From a virus, in IMG/VR virus record IMGVR_UViG_3300021091_006422, positions 1-41,125 of that record: 41,125 nt of DNA. One strand, 5' to 3'. Within the stretch, counting starts at the first letter, position 1. Each line of letters opens with the position of its first letter. The position numbers and the translations under genes are program-made. Positions 31,989 to 41,125 of the stretch are shown here, piece after piece. The notes under the pieces are model-generated. The model worked only from the letters and a program-made list of their open reading frames with translations, made no database searches and was not told the origin of the DNA.

Positions 31989-33209
31989 ATGGCCTCACAA
32001 CAGCAAAAAGTCGATTACTTGTGGAAGAAAGTAGGGTACAGTGTTACTAAAACTGGTGAAGACACAGTACAGGCCTTTAATGAAAGTATTCCTAGCCCTG
32101 CTCTCATAAGAGGAGATACCATATGGCAAGCTGCCAGCGCAATACCACCTGTGCCTCCAACCACGTCTGTTGGGGTAGTATCTGCCTATATTGAATCATC
32201 ATTTGTTAGGTGTACAGTTGACTCTGCTATTCCAGGCAATTACACATGGCTCACTGGTACCACTAGAAATAACACACTTAGAAATTGGATAGATCCACAA
32301 TTTGGTTCTAGTTACATTATCAAAGTATATACTGCCCCGCTAAACTTCACAGGCAATATTCAAACAACCCCTTTACCAGCAGGTGTTACACAAATATTTG
32401 GCGACGGTGCTTTTGAGTGGTTTTTTGATTATCAAAGTGGTGTGTTAAACTTCATAGGATTAAATGTACCTCCACTTACTTCTCCCGACAGAGTAATTTA
32501 CATATGCGGTTACAGATATGTTGGACCTACTGGTACATTGAACTGGGATACAACGTATTCTACTGTGCGCGCATTCAGTGCAGGATGGGGCGCTGGTGGC
32601 CCTACAGGAATAACAGGCCCTACAGGTGCTACTGGGGCCACAGGGGCTACAGGTAATACTGGACCAACAGGATCAAGTGGCTTAACAGGGCCTACTGGAG
32701 TAACAGGCGCCACAGGCGGTACAGCCAATGTTACTGACCTGGCCCCCATAACTGGTTTTTGGGACTCTACATATCTTACTGTGTCAGGATTGAGCGCTGG
32801 ATGGACCCAGCAATTACCTGAATATGTTTATATTACCGAAGCTAAAGGTACTTTAACAGACGCAGATAAAATTAATGGCATATACAAATTAAAATTTTAT
32901 ATAAATGGTTTTGTGCGGTGGGAAGACATAAAAGATTCTAACCATGTAATAGAATGCACTAACTGGGAATATCAAAATAATTCTTGGGTCATTGCCTATT
33001 TAACTGGTTCTGTGGTGTACTATACAACTCTTACTGGACCTTACACATTTCCAGAAACACAAACTCCTGCTTTTAACCTTTGGCAACCAGAAACTAATAT
33101 GGACCCAGGTGTGCAGGTATCTACAAAAGCTGGCGCAAGATGGGAAAAATGGACTCTGTTTATACTACAGTTTCAGCATATAGTGCACTATGGACACCTT
33201 CTAATTTAA
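31989..33209 (+). CDS. Fibre protein with collagen-like segment; 5' part of a split giant fibre
   Basis: 406 residues. The N-terminus (1-175; [43 protein letters not shown]) matches a domain I associate with cyanophage virion structural proteins. A collagen-like Gly-x-y stretch ([19 protein letters not shown] and on, about 204-245) follows, then one copy of a ~110-residue Trp/Tyr-rich domain (275-385). The last ~20 residues ([18 protein letters not shown]) fit nothing: in all four other copies the domain runs on into W-D-S/A, as it does here one base out of frame in the next open frame. The natural product is probably a fusion with the 33140 frame. Confidence 0.75.
   Translation: MASQQQKVDYLWKKVGYSVTKTGEDTVQAFNESIPSPALIRGDTIWQAASAIPPVPPTTSVGVVSAYIESSFVRCTVDSAIPGNYTWLTGTTRNNTLRNWIDPQFGSSYIIKVYTAPLNFTGNIQTTPLPAGVTQIFGDGAFEWFFDYQSGVLNFIGLNVPPLTSPDRVIYICGYRYVGPTGTLNWDTTYSTVRAFSAGWGAGGPTGITGPTGATGATGATGNTGPTGSSGLTGPTGVTGATGGTANVTDLAPITGFWDSTYLTVSGLSAGWTQQLPEYVYITEAKGTLTDADKINGIYKLKFYINGFVRWEDIKDSNHVIECTNWEYQNNSWVIAYLTGSVVYYTTLTGPYTFPETQTPAFNLWQPETNMDPGVQVSTKAGARWEKWTLFILQFQHIVHYGHLLI
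32598..32730 (+). repeat. Collagen-like Gly-X-Y repeat
   Basis: About 14 Gly-x-y triplets dominated by GPT, GAT and GVT units, encoded by repeats of the form acaggncctacnggngc. Such segments form triple helices in phage fibres and imply a trimeric protein. Confidence 0.85.
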
Positions 33210-36200
33210 TTAATATACAAAATAGAGTTTCTAATTTAGAGAACATATCCGGTAAATTGTGGGATTCTGTTTACACCACAGTTAGTGCCAACAGTGCAGG
33301 GTGGAATAGCAGCATTAGTGATGCACAAGGCAGGATATCTGCACTGGAAGCTTTGTCAGCCAGTTGGAACAGTGTTTATACTTCTTCTTCTCAAACTTCT
33401 GCCCTGTGGGATTCTGTTTACACCACAGTATCTGCTTACAGCGCTTCATGGGGAGACGTAATCAATGTTAGAAACAGAGTGTCAAGATTGGAAGAAATTT
33501 CTGCATATAAGTGGGATTCAGTGTTCACCACAGTATCTGCTTACAGCGCTTCATGGGGCACAGGCACTGGATCAGTCAATTTAACAGAAGTAACAACTGT
33601 TTCTGCATTATGGTCTTCAGTGTATACCACAGTATCTGCATTTAGTGGCAGCTGGGCCAACTCTGATGATTATCCTCCTGGAAATATTTATATTGATACA
33701 ATCATAGGGGACCCAATTGTAGGTACAGCAGATGAAATAAGAGGTATTTACAGATCAAGCTTTAGAAATGGGGAGTATTTCAGATGGATTAATTTAAATT
33801 CTCCATCCAACTTTATAGAATGTGATGATTGGTCGGCAGACAACACCACATGGAGAATTGGTACTGGTGGTGCCCCAGCTGTAATTTACTATACTGCTAC
33901 TGGTACATACAGAAAAGTACCAATTGTCAGCACAACCATTAGCGGAAGCACGCTTGCGAATCCATGGCAGGAAGAACCAGGATCAGGGTTCATTGAACCA
34001 TTGCGTTGGGTTTCATTAGTTGCAGCCAACAGATGGCAGCAGTGGGATTCTGTCTATACAACGTTATGCGCGTTAAGCGCAGGTTGGATAGGCAATCTTG
34101 CAGATAATACTGGTAGACTAGAAGACATAGAGGCTATCTCTGCCAGATGGGATAGCACATATACTAGTACTACTAATGCTTCCAGTCTTTGGGATTCTGT
34201 TTATACTACAATAAGCTCTTTGAGCACTGGTTGGATAGAGCAGCTGGCAAGCAATACTGGCAGATTAGAAGACATGGAAGCATTATCTGCTTTTTGGAAT
34301 TCTAATTACACCTCCACCTCTTTAACATCAGCCTTATGGGATTCTGTTTACACCACAGTGTCTGCCTACAGTGCATCGTGGCTACCCACAGATATAATTA
34401 ACCTGGCCAACAGAATATCTAACCTGGAAGATGTGTCTGGTAAATTGTGGGATTCTGTTTACACCACAGTATCAGCTTACAGTGCTTCATGGGATCCAAG
34501 CAACACTGTTAATATTCTCAACAGAATATCCAACTTGGAGAACATATCTGGTAAATTATGGGATTCTGTGTACCTCACAGTTAGTGCACTCAGTGCATCT
34601 TTTGGTGACACAATACCAGAATATGTCTACATACAAGGTGTATCTGGTAGTGTACTGGATGGGTTTGAGGCAGTTGATGGTATATATCAACTTGTGTTCA
34701 GTTCAAACGGGTTTTTGAGATGGGCCAATATTAATAACTTGCTCTATACCATTGATTGCCAAGATTGGTATGCAGATAAAAATCAATGGCAAATTTTATA
34801 CAGTGGGATACCAAGCGTAGTATACTACACCAATATTTCAAGTCCTAGAGAATTTCCTGTAACTGAGTCAGTGGCTGGAAATGGTTGGGCTCCAAACACA
34901 GGAATGGTTACCAACATAAAAGTTTCATTAGTCGCAGGATTTAAATGGTATGAATGGGATTCTACAACAAGTACAATCAAAAATATTTCTTCAACGTGGG
35001 TTTCTACGTACAATAGTACTGCTGATCTTTCTGCATATTGGAGCGGTGTATATACTTCGTATTTTAATTCGTCAGCGTTATGGGAGTCTGTTTATACTAC
35101 AGTTAGTGCAAACAGTGGCAGATGGAATGAAAGCATAGAAAATCTTCAAGGCAGAACAAGTACTTTAGAGGCATTATCTGCTTCATGGAATTCAGTATAT
35201 ACATCTGCGTCGCTAGCATCTGGATTATGGGATTCTGTTTACACCACAGTTTCAGCATTTAGTGCATCATGGGTACCTACTGATACAATTAATTTGGCAA
35301 ACAGAATATCCAACTTGGAAAACATATCTGGCAAATTGTGGGATTCAGTGTATACCACAGTGTCTGCCTACAGTGCATCATGGGATCCAAGCAACACAGT
35401 TAACATTATCAACAGAATATCTAATCTGGAAAATATTTCTGGTGCAACATGGAATTCAACCACAGCCACAGTTAGTAGTCTGAGCTCTTACTGGGGAGAC
35501 AGTATACCTGAATTTGTCTATGTGCAAGGTGTATCTGGTCACCTGGCAAATGTGGTTACTGCAAACGGTATATATAAATTAAACTTTGCCATTAATGGTT
35601 ATGTGAGATGGATTAGCATACTAGATAATAACCATGCTTTGGATTGTAGTGATTGGTATGCAGACACCAACGAGTGGAAATTGTATTATATTGATGTGCC
35701 ATTAATTACGTATTACACTGCTTCAAGCAGAATAAGAAAATTTCCTGTAACAGAGTCATTTGTAAATCAAATTTGGTATGCTGAACCACAAATGTCGGTT
35801 GATAAGTTTCAGATATCCATAACTGGTGGCGTAAGATGGTCTAATTGGGACGCTGCCTTTAATACAGTTTGTGGGTTGAGCGCAGCTTGGGGTACAGAGT
35901 TGCCTTACTTGTTTGGTAGAATAGAAGATCTTGAGGCATTGTCTGGTACTTGGGATGCAGCATACAGTGTAACCCAGAGTTACTCTGGTACATGGTCATC
36001 TACCTACTTAACACTATCAGCGTTGAGCGGCGCTTGGGCAGAAAATACTGGCAGATTAGAAGACATGGAAGCATTATCTGCTTTTTGGAATTCTAATTAC
36101 ACCTCCACCTCTTTAACATCAGCCTTGTGGGATTCTGTTTATACCACAGTATCAGCTTACAGTGCATCATGGGTACCTACTGATACAATTAATTTGGCCA

Positions 36201-39200
36201 ATCGTGTATCCAACTTGGAGAACATATCTGGTAAATTGTGGGATTCTGTTTACACCACAGTATCAGCTTACAGTGCTTCATGGGATCCAAGCAACACTGT
36301 TAATATTCTCAACAGAATATCTAACCTGGAAGATGTGTCTGGTAAATTGTGGGATTCTGTGTACCTCACAGTTAGTGCACTCAGCGCTTCATGGGGTGAC
36401 ACAATACCAGAATATGTTTACATACAAGGCGTATCTGGTACAATTGGCAATATTGTTGATGGTGTGAATGGCATATATCAATTATCATATGCCTTAGGTG
36501 GATTTTTAAGATGGTCAAACATAAAAGATGCAAGTTACACCATAGACTGTACAAATTGGTACGATGATAAAACTTATTGGCAAATATTCCTTAACGGCTT
36601 ACCAAATATAATTTTCTATACAGCAGTAAGCGAAAGCAGAACGTTTCCAGTAACAATTGAAATAAATCCTTTTAATCCTTTTTCAAGCACCTTCCCGGTA
36701 TGGTATGCAGAACCTGGCATGGTTAGCAACATTCAAGTGTCACTGGTGGCAGGCAGCAGATGGAAAACATGGGATTCCACACAATCCACATTGTATGCGC
36801 TATCATCAATGTGGGAGTCCACCTACACCACAGTATCTGCTTACAGCGCTTCATGGGGCACAGGGAGTACTGGTGGTGTTGCAAATCTGGGAACCTTGCC
36901 ATCCATTTCTGCCCTGTGGACATCTGTTTACACCACAGTTTCAGCATTTAGTGGTAATTATATTGTAGACGGTGGCAATGCTAAGGGGTCTAATATTACT
37001 ATTGGTACAAACGATGCATATAATCTCAGTTTTGAGACTAATAACACTAATCGAATAACCATTTTAAGTTCTGGTGAAGTTACTATTAATCCAGTAACAC
37101 CTGGGTTAGTAGTAACTCAGAGCTTATTAGAAATAACGCCTCCATTAAGCTCTGTACATAATGCATTAAATGTAAGGGGGGCTGCAGTAGTTTATTCTGA
37201 TATTTCCACTCTAAGTGGCCTATCAGCATTATCAGGTTCTTCACCAGGTCAGTTCTCCGCTGGAGGTTTATTAATAGGTCAAAATGAAGGTGGCGCTTAC
37301 CTAGGAAGAGTAGGAGTAAGAGAGAATAGTTGGCAAGTATTATCTGGCACTGAAGGCGTTAATTGGACGGCTAGAATGACAGATAGTAATAGACATTGGA
37401 CCGCTATAGCCATGTCTTCAGATGGCAGAATACAAACGGCTGGTCTTTTTATTAATTATATTCATACTTCTTATGATTATGGAGTAACCTGGACGGCTAG
37501 AGATAGTGATACTACTCGCTGGACCGGTATAGCCATGTCTTCAGATGGCAGAATACAAACGGCTATTGCTGGTCTCGGTCGAATCTATACTTCTTACGAT
37601 TATGGGGTAACCTGGACAGCTAGAACGTTCTCTAGTTTAAACGACCCCAACTGGACCGGTATAGCCATGTCTTCAGATGGTAGAATACAAACAGCTGTTA
37701 ATTATATTGGTCGAATCTATACTTCTTACAATTATGGAGTAACTTGGACGCCTAGAAATATTAATAGAACTTGGAACGGTATAGCCATGTCTTCTGATGG
37801 CAGAGTACAAACAGCGATTGTTGATAATGGTCAGATTTATACTTCTTATGATTATGGAGTAACTTGGACGGCTAGAATGACAGATAGTAGTAGAATTTGG
37901 ACCGGTATAGCCATGTCTTCTGATGGCAGAGTACAAACAGCTGTTGTTAGTAGCTTGACTAGCTTGGGTCGAATCTATACTTCTTATGATTATGGAGTAA
38001 CTTGGACGGCCAGAGAGAGTATTAGAAACTGGAACGGTATAGCCATGTCTTCTGATGGCAGAGTACAAACAGCTGTTGTTACTAATGGTCAGATTTATAC
38101 CTCTTATGATTATGGAGTGACATGGAGAGCCAGAGATAGTATTAGAAACTGGAACGGTATAGCCATGTCTTCTGATGGCAGAGTACAAACAGCGATTGTT
38201 TTCAGTAATACTACTAATGGATATATTTATACTTCTTATGCAACCACTGTAACCCCTAATCCCATTACCGTGATGGGCGTTATAAGCAGCGCTACTGGCG
38301 GAAATAGCAATCAATGGGGCTCCACATACACCACAGTATCTGCTTTCAGCGCACGGTGGGGTATAAGCAGTGTTGTTAATTTAACACAAGTAGCTACCAC
38401 ATCTGCATTATGGAATTCAGTCTATACCACAGTTTCAGCATATAGTGCATCATGGGTACCTACTGATACAATTAATTTGGCAAACCGAATTTCCAACTTG
38501 GAAAATTTATCTGGTAAACTATGGAACTCTGTTTATACAACTGTGTCTGCTTACAGTGCAAGCTGGGGCATTGGAACTGGCAATGTGGTAAATTTAACTT
38601 TGATTGCAGCTGCTTCTGCATTGTGGAACTCAACATATACTACAGTAAAATCATTATCCAATTCCTGGGAAGAATCTGCAGAAATTGTACCTACAGTTAC
38701 AAATTATCTCTCCACAAACAATGTAAGAATCCTTTCTGCTACTATAACTGATAGATTATCTGCCAACATGATTGTGAGCAGACGCGGCATATACGCAGAC
38801 AGGACCAATGAACCTGGGTTTGGTGACAACACATTGACCTTAGCCTTTTTGAGTGGTGTATATGTCAAAGACAATCTTTCTGTGCTTGGTACTTTGTGTG
38901 CAAATGTAATTAACAGTGCAGGGACAGCAGGTGTTATCTCAGATAACGATAATGAAATAGGGTTTGGCCCCAACACACTAACACTGGCTTATCTCAACGG
39001 CATATACATTAAAGAAGATGTGTATGTACTAGATGCTCTATCAGCTAGATACCATGGCACAAGTCGAGATTGGGGCAGGTCCAGAAGAGTTGTTACCAGT
39101 AATTTTAATGCTGCGGCTGCTGCTACGTATTTGGTCGACACTTCTTCAATAGCCATAATAGGCACACTGCCAGCAACGCCGCAAATAGGTGATACCATCA

Positions 39201-39361
39201 TCTTTCAAGATTTATCTTCTACGTGGAGAACAAGAAACTTCACATTAAATAGAAATGGCAATATGATACAAGGATTGACTGAAGACATGAACTGTGATGT
39301 TAGCGGCATAACATTCGACTTAACATATGTGGGAGCTTCCATAGGCTGGAAAGTAGGATAA
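33140..39361 (+). CDS. Giant modular tail fibre with repeat shaft, five-copy W/Y domain family and beta-propeller
   Basis: 2073 residues from ATG 33140, with no Shine-Dalgarno or promoter box and a 70-base overlap with the upstream fibre frame. The shaft is many copies of [16 protein letters not shown] followed by [12 protein letters not shown]-type heptads, suggesting alternating beta and trimeric coiled-coil units. Four ~110-residue Trp/Tyr-rich domains ([12 protein letters not shown]...GFLRW...CxxW...FPVTES...WDS) lie near bases 33661, 34612, 35504 and 36406. Residues ~1395-1705 hold seven MSSDGR(I/V)QTA / SYDYGVTW Asp-box repeats, a predicted seven-bladed propeller. The C-terminus has two [12 protein letters not shown]-like repeats and a compact beta end domain. 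Probably the distal host-recognition fibre. Confidence 0.8.
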   Translation: MGKMDSVYTTVSAYSALWTPSNLINIQNRVSNLENISGKLWDSVYTTVSANSAGWNSSISDAQGRISALEALSASWNSVYTSSSQTSALWDSVYTTVSAYSASWGDVINVRNRVSRLEEISAYKWDSVFTTVSAYSASWGTGTGSVNLTEVTTVSALWSSVYTTVSAFSGSWANSDDYPPGNIYIDTIIGDPIVGTADEIRGIYRSSFRNGEYFRWINLNSPSNFIECDDWSADNTTWRIGTGGAPAVIYYTATGTYRKVPIVSTTISGSTLANPWQEEPGSGFIEPLRWVSLVAANRWQQWDSVYTTLCALSAGWIGNLADNTGRLEDIEAISARWDSTYTSTTNASSLWDSVYTTISSLSTGWIEQLASNTGRLEDMEALSAFWNSNYTSTSLTSALWDSVYTTVSAYSASWLPTDIINLANRISNLEDVSGKLWDSVYTTVSAYSASWDPSNTVNILNRISNLENISGKLWDSVYLTVSALSASFGDTIPEYVYIQGVSGSVLDGFEAVDGIYQLVFSSNGFLRWANINNLLYTIDCQDWYADKNQWQILYSGIPSVVYYTNISSPREFPVTESVAGNGWAPNTGMVTNIKVSLVAGFKWYEWDSTTSTIKNISSTWVSTYNSTADLSAYWSGVYTSYFNSSALWESVYTTVSANSGRWNESIENLQGRTSTLEALSASWNSVYTSASLASGLWDSVYTTVSAFSASWVPTDTINLANRISNLENISGKLWDSVYTTVSAYSASWDPSNTVNIINRISNLENISGATWNSTTATVSSLSSYWGDSIPEFVYVQGVSGHLANVVTANGIYKLNFAINGYVRWISILDNNHALDCSDWYADTNEWKLYYIDVPLITYYTASSRIRKFPVTESFVNQIWYAEPQMSVDKFQISITGGVRWSNWDAAFNTVCGLSAAWGTELPYLFGRIEDLEALSGTWDAAYSVTQSYSGTWSSTYLTLSALSGAWAENTGRLEDMEALSAFWNSNYTSTSLTSALWDSVYTTVSAYSASWVPTDTINLANRVSNLENISGKLWDSVYTTVSAYSASWDPSNTVNILNRISNLEDVSGKLWDSVYLTVSALSASWGDTIPEYVYIQGVSGTIGNIVDGVNGIYQLSYALGGFLRWSNIKDASYTIDCTNWYDDKTYWQIFLNGLPNIIFYTAVSESRTFPVTIEINPFNPFSSTFPVWYAEPGMVSNIQVSLVAGSRWKTWDSTQSTLYALSSMWESTYTTVSAYSASWGTGSTGGVANLGTLPSISALWTSVYTTVSAFSGNYIVDGGNAKGSNITIGTNDAYNLSFETNNTNRITILSSGEVTINPVTPGLVVTQSLLEITPPLSSVHNALNVRGAAVVYSDISTLSGLSALSGSSPGQFSAGGLLIGQNEGGAYLGRVGVRENSWQVLSGTEGVNWTARMTDSNRHWTAIAMSSDGRIQTAGLFINYIHTSYDYGVTWTARDSDTTRWTGIAMSSDGRIQTAIAGLGRIYTSYDYGVTWTARTFSSLNDPNWTGIAMSSDGRIQTAVNYIGRIYTSYNYGVTWTPRNINRTWNGIAMSSDGRVQTAIVDNGQIYTSYDYGVTWTARMTDSSRIWTGIAMSSDGRVQTAVVSSLTSLGRIYTSYDYGVTWTARESIRNWNGIAMSSDGRVQTAVVTNGQIYTSYDYGVTWRARDSIRNWNGIAMSSDGRVQTAIVFSNTTNGYIYTSYATTVTPNPITVMGVISSATGGNSNQWGSTYTTVSAFSARWGISSVVNLTQVATTSALWNSVYTTVSAYSASWVPTDTINLANRISNLENLSGKLWNSVYTTVSAYSASWGIGTGNVVNLTLIAAASALWNSTYTTVKSLSNSWEESAEIVPTVTNYLSTNNVRILSATITDRLSANMIVSRRGIYADRTNEPGFGDNTLTLAFLSGVYVKDNLSVLGTLCANVINSAGTAGVISDNDNEIGFGPNTLTLAYLNGIYIKEDVYVLDALSARYHGTSRDWGRSRRVVTSNFNAAAAATYLVDTSSIAIIGTLPATPQIGDTIIFQDLSSTWRTRNFTLNRNGNMIQGLTEDMNCDVSGITFDLTYVGASIGWKVG
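33258..33414 (+). repeat. Long perfect direct repeat, copy 2
   Basis: Identical over 157 bases to 27895-28051 in the fibre gene upstream. Recombination between the two would delete or exchange about 5.4 kb of fibre sequence. Confidence 0.85.
34254..34630 (+). repeat. Imperfect ~375-bp fibre module repeat, copy 1
   Basis: Nearly the same sequence as about 36045-36420. It starts AATACTGGCAGATTAGAAGA and runs through the [17 protein letters not shown] and SNLENISGK units to the start of the next IPEYVYIQG domain. Differences are scattered, so it is older than the 157-bp repeat, or only partly converted. Confidence 0.7.
36045..36420 (+). repeat. Imperfect ~375-bp fibre module repeat, copy 2
   Basis: Second copy of the module at 34254-34630, about 1.8 kb downstream in the same frame. 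Together with the W/Y domains it shows that a unit of about 1.8 kb was duplicated within the gene. Confidence 0.7.
37330..38260 (+). repeat. Seven tandem ~120-135-bp repeats encoding Asp-box propeller blades
   Basis: Seven copies of a unit containing ATAGCCATGTCTTC (near 37405, 37529, 37661, 37781, 37906, 38039 and 38159). Each encodes IAMSSDGR(I/V)QTA, followed in the first six by a (Y/H)TSYDYGVTW Asp-box. Blade lengths differ only in the loops between (for example SSLTSLG and FSNTTNG insertions), as expected for surface loops that contact ligand. Confidence 0.9.
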
Positions 39362-39942
39362 TGAGCAATTTCTCCACTTTATTTTTTCCTGTATCAACTG
39401 TTATTACAAACATAGACAGATTGAATCCTACTTATACTTCCATATTAATGACAATTAATTCATCAACAGGTCTTTTCAATACAAACAATGGCACACAGTA
39501 CATAGTTCCATGGAACTTTATTGAATGGCAAACCAACGGTGCCATTATTTCTGGTTCTACTGTAAATAAAAATATTGTAATCAATCAAACTGGCATATAC
39601 AAACTTACTGGTAGATATGCTAGTTACGACATGTTTAGCGCTAACAACACATTAACTGTGAGAGTATTTTTTAGTACGGGCCCTATGACTACTGCGGGTG
39701 TAGGTGGCACAATACTCACCACCATAGGTGATGGTCAGATTGGTACAACTGCAAATGGTGCTGCACAGAAACAAGGTGAATACATTTTTAAAGTAGTTTC
39801 TGTGCCTTTATACATGGTAATGATATTTGCACACACTGGCGCCACTGGTGGTGGTTTTGGTGTACAAGGATTTCCTGTTTTTGAAAATACCAGTTCAGGT
39901 ACGCAACCCTACTGGTATGTGGAAAGGATAGGCAATTTATGA
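39361..39942 (+). CDS. Probable fibre tip protein with jelly-roll-like fold
   Basis: 193 residues, starting on the last base of the giant fibre gene (TAATG). Beta-rich: YIVPWNFIEWQTNG, then VNKNIVINQTGIYKLTGRYASY, then TVRVFFSTGP and a C-terminal VPLYMVMIFAHTGATGGG strand. The order W-N...G-x-Y-x-x-x-x...V-x-V-x-x...Y-x-x-x-x-V-x-H resembles C1q/TNF-like jelly rolls used as fibre heads, but similarity is only by pattern. The tight coupling suggests it works with the giant fibre as a tip, adhesin or chaperone. Confidence 0.6.
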   Translation: MSNFSTLFFPVSTVITNIDRLNPTYTSILMTINSSTGLFNTNNGTQYIVPWNFIEWQTNGAIISGSTVNKNIVINQTGIYKLTGRYASYDMFSANNTLTVRVFFSTGPMTTAGVGGTILTTIGDGQIGTTANGAAQKQGEYIFKVVSVPLYMVMIFAHTGATGGGFGVQGFPVFENTSSGTQPYWYVERIGNL

Positions 39943-40139
39943 TATTATTAATTGATCCATTTACTTTTAAACCCAAAGAGTTTAGTGTGTTCGCACCTGC
40001 AGATTACAAGGCAGCCAAATCTAATGTTGTTGATGGGAAAACACAAATAGAATTTAAGCAATACATTCAATTGGAAGTTGAATATGATGCAAGTCTACTA
40101 GAAAAAACGTACGATCCTGAAACTAACACGTTAGTTTAA
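39939..40139 (+). CDS. Small hypothetical protein
   Basis: 66 residues with the ATG overlapping the preceding stop (ATGA) and the stop overlapping the convergent glycosyltransferase stop (TTAA). MILLIDPFTFKPKEFSVFAP suggests a beta-rich start, and the remainder is mixed and acidic. Given its place at the end of the fibre operon it may be a small fibre-associated protein. No family recognised. Confidence 0.6.
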   Translation: MILLIDPFTFKPKEFSVFAPADYKAAKSNVVDGKTQIEFKQYIQLEVEYDASLLEKTYDPETNTLV

Positions 40140-41125
40140 TTGCACGGCAAAGTGCGTGTGATGGTATCAATGTTGTAATCATTAGGTTCATACCATCCCT
40201 TGCCTTGGTAAACACTCAACACTTCACCAAAAAACTTCTCATACATGGGAGCAATTTTTTCAAATGTAAAGTTTTCACCCCATGTTCTGCAATTGATTGG
40301 TTTAATTTTATCTATGCTCTGAATAGCTTTAACAAAATCACTCATGGTTCTGCATCTGTAACCAGTGACACCATGTATGTTGTTCTCAGCAAATGCTCCC
40401 CAGTCTGTTGTTATGGTTGGTGTACCAGACAGCATATTTTCAATTTGAACACCAGCAAAAGGTTCAACATATGTTGAAGGCAAAAAGCTAGCTTTGGCAT
40501 GTTTCATCAAAAGTTTGCGTTTCTCAATGTTTGCATATCCCAGAAAGTCCACATGATTTGGTAGTTTATAGCTTTCTTCTTTTTGACCAGCCACTACCAA
40601 CCTGACACCAGCAATGCGTGCTGCTTCAGCGGCAATGTGCACACCTTTGCCTTCAAACACTCTGCCTAAGAATAGAAAATAGTCTTTTTTCTGATCACAA
40701 TATTTAAAATCGTTCTTATCAAAATAATTTGGAATCACTGTTTCATACCAATTAGGATTGCAATATTGCACTTTGTTTATGCCCCAGTAAGCATGCAATA
40801 TGGCATAAGATTCAAATATTTTCCATCTGGCCCAGTAACCACCTCCATATCCTATGCCTGGCTCTACTACTATGACACTTTTGTCTACTGCTTCTATGGC
40901 ATCGCATATGGGACGAACACCAGCTCCCCAGAATGGCAAAATAAAATCATGCTTTTGTTTTCTCTTTAAGATCTCTGTGATAGCATTGGCGTAAAACGTT
41001 TTGTAACAGTGATCTTGCATGTTATACTTAAAAAACGATTTACGCCAATCATAGTCCCCATAAGCTTGTTTCCAATCTTCATTTGTTACTACTGTCACAT
41101 GCTCATCACAAGTTACGTCTGAATC
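40136..41125 (-). CDS. GT4-family glycosyltransferase, 5' end beyond window
   Basis: GT-B fold transferase. The C-terminal half has FLFLGRVFEGKGVHIAAEAA, VRLVVAGQ, FLGYANIEKRKLLMKHAKAS, the signature EPFAGVQIENMLSGTPTITT and a G-A-F-AENNIHGVTGYRC segment, all typical of glycosyltransferase group 1 (GT4). The catalytic E-x7-E motif is E-P-F-x-x-x-x-x-E. An internal GTG at 41098 could start a 320-residue protein. However, the frame stays open to the window edge (reading DSDVTCDEH before it), so the real start is probably outside. It faces the fibre operon, and may modify host surface glycans or glycosylate a virion protein. Confidence 0.85.
   Translation of the reverse strand, partial: DSDVTCDEHVTVVTNEDWKQAYGDYDWRKSFFKYNMQDHCYKTFYANAITEILKRKQKHDFILPFWGAGVRPICDAIEAVDKSVIVVEPGIGYGGGYWARWKIFESYAILHAYWGINKVQYCNPNWYETVIPNYFDKNDFKYCDQKKDYFLFLGRVFEGKGVHIAAEAARIAGVRLVVAGQKEESYKLPNHVDFLGYANIEKRKLLMKHAKASFLPSTYVEPFAGVQIENMLSGTPTITTDWGAFAENNIHGVTGYRCRTMSDFVKAIQSIDKIKPINCRTWGENFTFEKIAPMYEKFFGEVLSVYQGKGWYEPNDYNIDTITRTLPCN

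Noticed and set aside
32510-32749. 79-aa minus-strand frame rich in Pro-Val-Gly
   Set aside because: Reverse complement of the collagen-like repeat.
37330-38260. Regularly spaced near-identical repeats resembling a CRISPR array
   Set aside because: Units are 120-135 bp, in frame, and encode Asp-box blades; there are no short palindromic repeats with unique spacers.
37673-38314. 213-aa minus-strand open frame
   Set aside because: It is antisense to the seven propeller repeats, is itself repetitive ([10 protein letters not shown] units), and has no independent signals; an artefact of repeat composition.

Overview
The window reads as a piece of a large, AT-rich, marine T4-like myovirus genome. 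It has packed, often overlapping genes, no rRNA or tRNA that I can see, and no non-coding stretch longer than about 80 bases. Phage hallmarks are a gp5-type baseplate spike, five or six tail-fibre genes with long repeats, a SleB-type endolysin, a class Ia ribonucleotide reductase pair, and T4-late-like TATAAATA boxes. Fibre signatures such as a glycine-rich DLGGGGG/VAVQYA segment and an N-terminal LWKK...TKT domain recall cyano-/pelagi-myophage structural proteins (from memory). The host cannot be fixed from this window.

Region by region: (1) 1-4805, + strand, a glycan cluster: miniature DegT aminotransferase, unknown protein, GT32- and GT8-like glycosyltransferases, PIG-L deacetylase, short UDP-sugar dehydrogenase homologue, unknown protein. 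(2) 4820-6644, + strand: small protein, phosphoribosyltransferase, secreted 3D-domain protein, SleB hydrolase (probable lysis functions). (3) 6641-8905, - strand: two small proteins, a 2OG-Fe(II) oxygenase and a tail-fibre-like protein. (4) 8964-15453, + strand: paralogous small proteins, a PQQ-blade-like peptide, an unknown, nrdA, nrdB, a DUF4407-like membrane coiled-coil protein, a small protein. (5) 15450-18912, - strand: baseplate spike and an overlapping 3D-domain tail protein. (6) 18952-23900, + strand: TGT/DpdA-like transglycosylase, flavin-dependent halogenase, PurN-like formyltransferase, Nmad1/DUF1599-like protein, 49-aa peptide, P-loop kinase, QueF. (7) 23901-24266, - strand: Dps/ferritin-like small protein. 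(8) 24312-40139, + strand: fibre/adhesin block, including a giant modular fibre that appears split by a one-base frameshift. (9) 40136-41125, - strand: GT4 glycosyltransferase cut by the window edge.

The most interesting system is region 6. QueF makes preQ1, a DpdA-type transglycosylase could swap it for guanine in DNA, and a formyltransferase of the DpdN type could N-formylate it. An FAD halogenase in the same translationally coupled run raises the possibility of a further, possibly undescribed, decoration of the 7-deazaguanine, or of a small molecule.

Two architectural themes recur. Several genes have a sigma70-like -10 box or T4-late-like box ending exactly 7 bases before the start codon, which predicts leaderless mRNAs. 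All four convergent gene pairs meet at palindromic TTAA or TAATTA, where opposing stop codons overlap or abut.
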